Shown here piece by piece: positions 59,480 to 64,000 of a DNA stretch of 64,000 nt. This stretch comes from Ryuthela nishihirai (lineage: Eukaryota > Arthropoda > Arachnida > Araneae > Heptathelidae): assembly GCA_038380435.1 (NCBI GenBank), contig JAWZYU010000009.1, positions 65,253,901 through 65,317,900 on the forward strand. The letters are read 5' to 3'. Under the pieces are notes generated by a model. The model made no database searches. It saw only the letters and a program-made list of their open reading frames with translations, and was not told where the DNA came from. The translations under genes and the position numbers were made by a program. Positions within the stretch are counted from its first letter, which is position 1. Each line of letters starts with the position of its first letter.

Positions 59480-60320
59480 AGCATACATATAGTGACCAGA
59501 CGTCCCGCTTTTGGCGGGACAGTCCCGATTTTTAACAATTTGTCCCGCGGCGTTTTAAAAAAGTCCCGATTTTTGGAAAGAATGCACGACAAGCTAGGGA
59601 ACGGCGGGAGAACGGGAAGGGAATATACGGTTTTCGGCGGCCATGTGTCTATTTCGCCAGAATATGAGTTTTATATTATTTTTGTTAATTTTATAATGTT
59701 AAACTTTAATAATAACAAAAAATTGTTGAGAACTGATTATCGAGAACTGCTTATCAAAGTTTGCATTGTTGATCAGTTGTTAGAATTCGACCACCATTGT
59801 TTGGACTTAATGAACAATGGCTTTTTTGGTATTGGCAACGAGGAAAACATTTTGTAACTGTCTCTCAGACGATACACATGTACTGCGTGCTAGTGCTAGT
59901 AAAACAAGTGATGTCAACAAATCAGCTATTCAGATAATTTAGGTAAGTAATTTATTTATTTATTTCATAAATACATAAATTTTCTTGAATTTAGCAGACA
60001 GTACTCGTATTATTTATATTTTATAGTGGCGGCAAAAAGTCTAGCGCCGGCCTTGTAAGTGACACTTACGACTTACGTTACGGCAAATTCAGAGGAAAAT
60101 AATACAAGTTAGTATTGTTATTATTTAGAAAGACATATAGGATTAAAATTAAAATAATTTTTAAAATATAGTTACTTTATAACAATCAAATTAATTTAAT
60201 TTATAAACTAACAATAAAATATGTTCATGTAATTATGTACCTACATACTGTGTTTTTAAGCAATATGTATATAATAATTTATAATATAATTTAAAATTTT
60301 TTTTTTAGATTTTTAACATA

Positions 60321-62185
60321 ATGAGTAAGAAAAGAGGATGCAAATTCAACGATTATCTAAGAAGTGAATTTCCTTTTATTAAAAAAAGCAATTACATGGT
60401 AAAATGTGAGAAATGTAATGGTGAATTTTCTATTTCGCACGGCGGGAAGAATGATATTTCAAAGCACTTGGAGACACAGAAACATAAAAGATATTTAAAT
60501 ACTGCTGCATCTTCCTCCAAAATACAGGATTTTTTTTCCGAAAACAACTTATGGAGACGAAGAAAAGAAATTAGCATTAGCAGAAGGACTTATGTCTTTT
60601 CATGCTATTAATCACAATCATTCCTTCAGATCTATGGACTGCACATCACAAGTTGTCAAAAAAGTTATTCAACAAAAAATTTGCCTGTGCTAGAACAAAA
60701 CCCGAGGCAATTGTGTGTAATGCGCTTTCCCCATATGCATTTTCAGAATTAAACAAAAATCTAGAAAAAATTAGTTTTATATCCATATATTCTGACGCAT
60801 CTAATCATAAGGATATAAAGTTATTTCCAACCATTATTAGATTTTTTGATTCGGAAACTGGAATAAAAATTAGAATTTTAGATTTCGTTTCTTTGCCCCA
60901 GCGAAAGTTCTGAAATAATTTTCAGTTCCATTATTAATATTTTGGAAAAAAACAATTTAAAACATAAAATGATTGCATATTGTGCAGACAACACGAACAC
61001 AAATTTTGGAGGAAAAGCGAGAAGAGGTACAAATAATATTTTTTATAAATTAAACAAAAACCTTAAAACTTTATTGGTGTTGGTTGTGCAGCGCACATAA
61101 TACATAAAGCCATTCAAACAGCTGCTGACTTGTTGCCCGTATATGTGGAAAATATTGTTATTAAAATATATTCTTATTTCTATATATACACTGTGCGCGT
61201 TGAAATGCTTAAAGAATTTTGTGAAACTGCGGAAGTCGAATATCAGAAAATACTTGGATAGAGTAAAACGCGCTGGTTAGCTCTTTTGCCAGCTGTCGAA
61301 AGAATTTTGAAAATATACGATCCTTTGAAATCCTACTTTCTATCACAGGATAAATGTCCTAGAATTTTAGAAGGGTTTTTTGAAAAAGAATCTTCAAAAA
61401 TTTGGCTAGAGTTTGTACACAATGAAGCAACTCTTTTTCAAAATGCTATAAAACTTATTGAAGGTGAAAAAATTTCGGTAATCGAAGTAGCAAATGAAGT
61501 TAATAATTTAAAATTTCAGTGTCAAGAGCGGTTAGAAAATAATTTTCTTCCGTTAACTATCCGTAATAGTATATGCCAGCTAGAAGAACATGGTGCAATA
61601 AATCGTGCAGATATGAATCATGTTAAAAAGTTCTATAGTAACTGCATAGATTATTTAGAAGAATGGACGGTACATTACAATGATATTGAACATTTTCATT
61701 GGGTTACATTAAAACAAGAACTTAATTGGAATGATGTGCAAAAATCATTCGATCATATTACTCATAATTTCCCATACAGTAATATTTCCGAAAATGATCT
61801 TTTTAATGAGGTATCATTATTCAAAAAATATATTGATAAGGAAAAGGTTAAATCTTGGGCATCAGCAAAAATCACAATAGAGAACAAATGTTTAGAAATA
61901 TTTCATCATTTTGAAACACACCATGTTCCATACAATAATGCACTAAAAATTGTGGAATACGCGCTGTCCTTACCAGGAACTAATGCTGCGACTGAACGCG
62001 TTTTTTCTACAGTAAATAAAGTGTGGACATCAGAAAAATCACAATTAAGTGTTGAGACTTTGAAAGCCATTTTATGTGTGAAATATAATTTAACAAATTC
62101 TTGTGAAAAATTTCATGACCTTTTAAACAACGACAGCAATCTACTAAAAAAAAATCACTCAAATGAGAAATATGCCAAAGAATAA
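60321..62185 (+). pseudogene. hAT transposase with BED-like zinc finger (few lesions)
   Basis: ATG at 60321. A BED-type finger CEKCNGEFSIS..KHLETQKH lies at residues about 32-52. After a frameshift at about 60540 the order is LALAEGLMSFHAINHNHSFR, YSDASNHKDIKLFP (catalytic Asp, about 60790), breaks at about 60900 and 61075, AYCADNTNTNFGG (second Asp, about 60975) and GCAAHIIHKA (about 61085, the C..H motif). One TAG at 61258 sits just before SKTRWLAL. From 61286 a 300-codon open stretch ends in the hAT dimerisation domain SLPGTNAATERVFSTVNKVW (about 61960) and a stop at 62183. Only about three frameshifts and one nonsense change separate it from an open gene, so it died fairly recently. Confidence 0.85.
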
Positions 62186-62340
62186 AATAATACTATACAT
62201 AATTTTTTTAATGTATTATATTTGTAAATTGTACTTATGTTGAAATTAAAAAAAATGTATTACAATACTATTTTTGCGTTCTATGAAAATTTTGTTGCTC
62301 CATATAGACCAAATTTTTTAATCAAGAACCCCCCCCCCCC

Positions 62341-62420
62341 GGTCAATGGTGTCCCGCTTTACCAACGTTAAAATCTGGTGGGGTCAATGGTGTCCCGCTT
62401 TACCAATGTTAAAATCTGGT
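62341..62420. repeat. 41-bp tandem duplication in the hAT 3' end
   Basis: GGTCAATGGTGTCCCGCTTT.. is present twice with one substitution (ACGTTAAAA against ATGTTAAAA). Confidence 0.9.
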
Positions 62421-62437
62421 CACTAAAAGCATACATA

Positions 62438-62894
62438 AGATGCATATAGTAATGTAAGTCGAAAACATATAGTATGGCAGACTATGTATTTTAACTGTAT
62501 CGAACAATTTCCCAGATTGTCTGTTGGTATGTTTCATGTAGCCTATAGTTCTTGATTTTTCTCAAATCTAAGGTGAATAAAAGTTAGTGTTTTTTGGGGG
62601 AGTTTCAGGAGAGGGACCGAAATTTTAATTTTTTTTCATGCAATCTGCATTTATTCCTATATAATATAAGGTATAAATTTTGTCTCATAGGTAAGAAAAG
62701 AATATTGCAGATGATTTATGTTATTTAAATACATGTTTATTATCTATTTTGATGTTAGGTGGAAAATGTGGGATGATGGGATTTCTAATAAGCATGTCTG
62801 TTTTAGCTGAGGTGTACTTCAATCAAACTCGTTTTTTTTTTAGGGAGGAGGAGGGTACTCTGACAACATTGTCTTGTTTAAAAAGAGTGGAATA
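62438..62894. other. Spacer, nothing recognised
   Basis: AT-rich with short G and T runs. No gene seen. Confidence 0.35.
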
Positions 62895-63440
62895 ATTGTT
62901 GTTTAGTAATATACTCTGATGAAAATGGTTGTCTTGGTTGAGATTAATTTGTCTTGGGGTGTTTTCCTACTGTGGATTGGCAGTGAATTATTTGCAAATT
63001 TCATGTTTTTCAGGCTTTTTGTCTCTGATGGGATTATTTAGTCCCATGGGCTTTTAAAACTGCACATTAGCAGTGAATTATTTAGGATTTTCTTGCTTTT
63101 TAGGCTTGTCTCCAGTAAGATTAATTAGAATTTTTTATACTGCAGACTGGCAGTGAATTACAATTTTCTTGTTTACCAGGCTTGTTATCTCTGATGAGAT
63201 TATTTAGCTTTGGGGGCTCTTTAATACTGCAGATCAGCAGGAATTATTTACCATTTTCTTGTTTATCCTTCTTATTACCTCTGATGGGATTATTTAGTTT
63301 GAGGGACTTTTTAATACTGTGGATTGACATTGAATTACAGTTTTTTGTTGCTATTGTTGTTGTCATCATCATTGCTGTTTTTTATGCTTGTTCTCTCTGA
63401 TGAAATTACTTTTTTTCTGGGGAGGGTTAAAGTGCAGAAC
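62895..63440. repeat. Minisatellite, ~80-91 bp unit, about 5-6 copies
   Basis: Repeats of CTCTGATGGGATTATTTAG, then TTTTTAATACTGCAGATTG, then GCAGTGAATTA and TTTTCTTGTTTACCAGGCTT. The CAGTGAATTA mark is at 62981, 63071 and 63151, with variants at 63236 and 63327. Diverged units, so old. Confidence 0.8.
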
Positions 63441-64000
63441 AGTGGTTTTTTTAGTCATATGCTCAGGTGGTTGTTGCTCTGATTGGTGTATGGAGCCCCT
63501 CATTGGAGGCTAATTTCACCATGATCTTACAACGTACTGAACCTTGTTCTGATGAGAATATTTTATTCTGGGTGTTTTCAAAATTGTAAAATGGCAATTT
63601 GTTTAGTGGTATTCACCTGTTAAAACAATTCTCTCCTAATAAGTAGGATTATTATGTGTTTTTAGCTGCAGAATCAACATTAGTTGGTTAGCAATAATAT
63701 GCCATTGAAACAAGTAGCCTCAGATGGTACTGACTAAAATTTGTTGTACAGTCAGCAAAAATTGCCTTAGGCCTATTATTTCCGCAAGTTTTGCGGAAAA
63801 ATTGCCTATTATTTCCGCAAGTTTTCTTTTATGTGCAAATGCAAAATTTTATGATTAGAAATAAACATTTGTCATTATATTCTTTATTTACTGTATTCTA
63901 ATTGTATGGTCGGTCAGGTGGTTGTTCAGTCCTCAGTCAAAAGGTGGCATTGCTCAGGAAAATGTAATATATGACATTGAAACATGTTAGAATAACTGTG
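63441..64000. other. Spacer with a short direct repeat
   Basis: GCCTATTATTTCCGCAAGTT occurs twice (63773 and 63804). Nothing else recognised up to the window end. Confidence 0.4.

Larger units (their letters stand above)
59489..62428 (+). mobile_element. hAT-superfamily transposon, ~2.94 kb, nearly complete
   Basis: The left end TAGTGACCAGA and the right end TCTGGTCACTA are inverted repeats. The direct repeat AGCATACATA flanks it (59480-59489 and 62428-62437), containing an 8-bp hAT-type target duplication (GCATACAT). The left end is followed by nested small inverted repeats (CCCGC..GCGGG, GTCCCGATTT twice). The right end has a 41-bp tandem duplication (62341-62420) after a C11 run. A possible 5' leader intron lies between TTTAG-GTAAGT (59942) and TTTTTTAG (60308), just before the ATG. 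Confidence 0.88.

Noticed and set aside
59444..59857. 138-codon open stretch at the hAT left end
   Set aside because: It begins outside the transposon and runs through the inverted repeat. No motif; chance reading frame.

Overview
This is an AT-rich stretch of animal nuclear DNA. It carries intron-split protein-kinase exons, non-LTR retrotransposons of RTE, I and CR1/L2 type, tRNA-derived SINEs, and mariner, Tc1, hAT and piggyBac DNA transposons. The repeat complement, including I-type elements with a CCHC gag and transposases of the DUF4817-associated Tc1/mariner type, fits an arthropod, possibly an arachnid. I cannot fix the species. Nothing bacterial or viral is present.

The only host gene I can support is a salt-inducible kinase (SIK family) on the minus strand. 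Three consecutive kinase-domain exons lie at 25470-25586, 18014-18077 and 2192-2353. They join in frame (phases 0, 0 and 1) with GT-AG introns of 15,660 and 7,392 bp. The glycine-loop exon (upstream) and the DFG/activation-loop exons (downstream) were not found. So 2.2-25.6 kb is intron of this gene, and everything to the right up to 64 kb is either its next intron or 5' flank.

Layout. 0-0.9 kb: 3' half of a DUF4817-type transposase. 2.2 kb: kinase exon. 2.5 kb: SINE family 1. 3.24-6.84 kb: near full-length RTE copy A with a 12-bp target duplication. 7.2 kb: SINE1. 8.8-10.1 kb: mariner relic. 10.4-13.1 kb: old dispersed repeats. 13.7 kb: PBS-like tandem repeat. 18.0 kb: kinase exon. 19.27-19.68 kb: MITE with 149-bp terminal inverted repeats. 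19.8-22.6 kb: CR1/L2-like LINE split by a SINE1. 22.7-24.9 kb: hAT-like relic. 25.5 kb: kinase exon. 26.3-31.3 kb: RTE copy B, itself split by a mariner and a SINE2. 32.7-35.1 kb: SINE1 cluster. 37.0-41.9 kb: I-type LINE with gag, endonuclease and RT. 42.5-46.5 kb: two head-to-tail RTE pieces (C1, C2). 46.5-47.2 kb: Penelope-like fragment. 47.3-48.3 kb: ~950-bp foldback. 48.3-49.2 kb: second DUF4817-type transposase. 49.5-50.2 kb: inverted tRNA-like repeat pair. 50.8-52.0 kb: Tc1 element. 52.2-52.7 kb: piggyBac-like relic. 53.6-57.3 kb: RTE copy D carrying a piggyBac-type MITE. 57.4 kb: hairpin element. 57.9 kb: SINE2. 58.3-58.9 kb: minus-strand hAT relic. 59.49-62.43 kb: nearly complete hAT transposon. 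62.9-63.4 kb: minisatellite.

Every transposon coding region seen is broken by stops, frameshifts or deletions. The most informative signals are the insertion histories. Nested insertions have exact target duplications. RTE copies C2 and D share disabling lesions at different sites. Several long inverted repeats could fold into dsRNA if transcribed.
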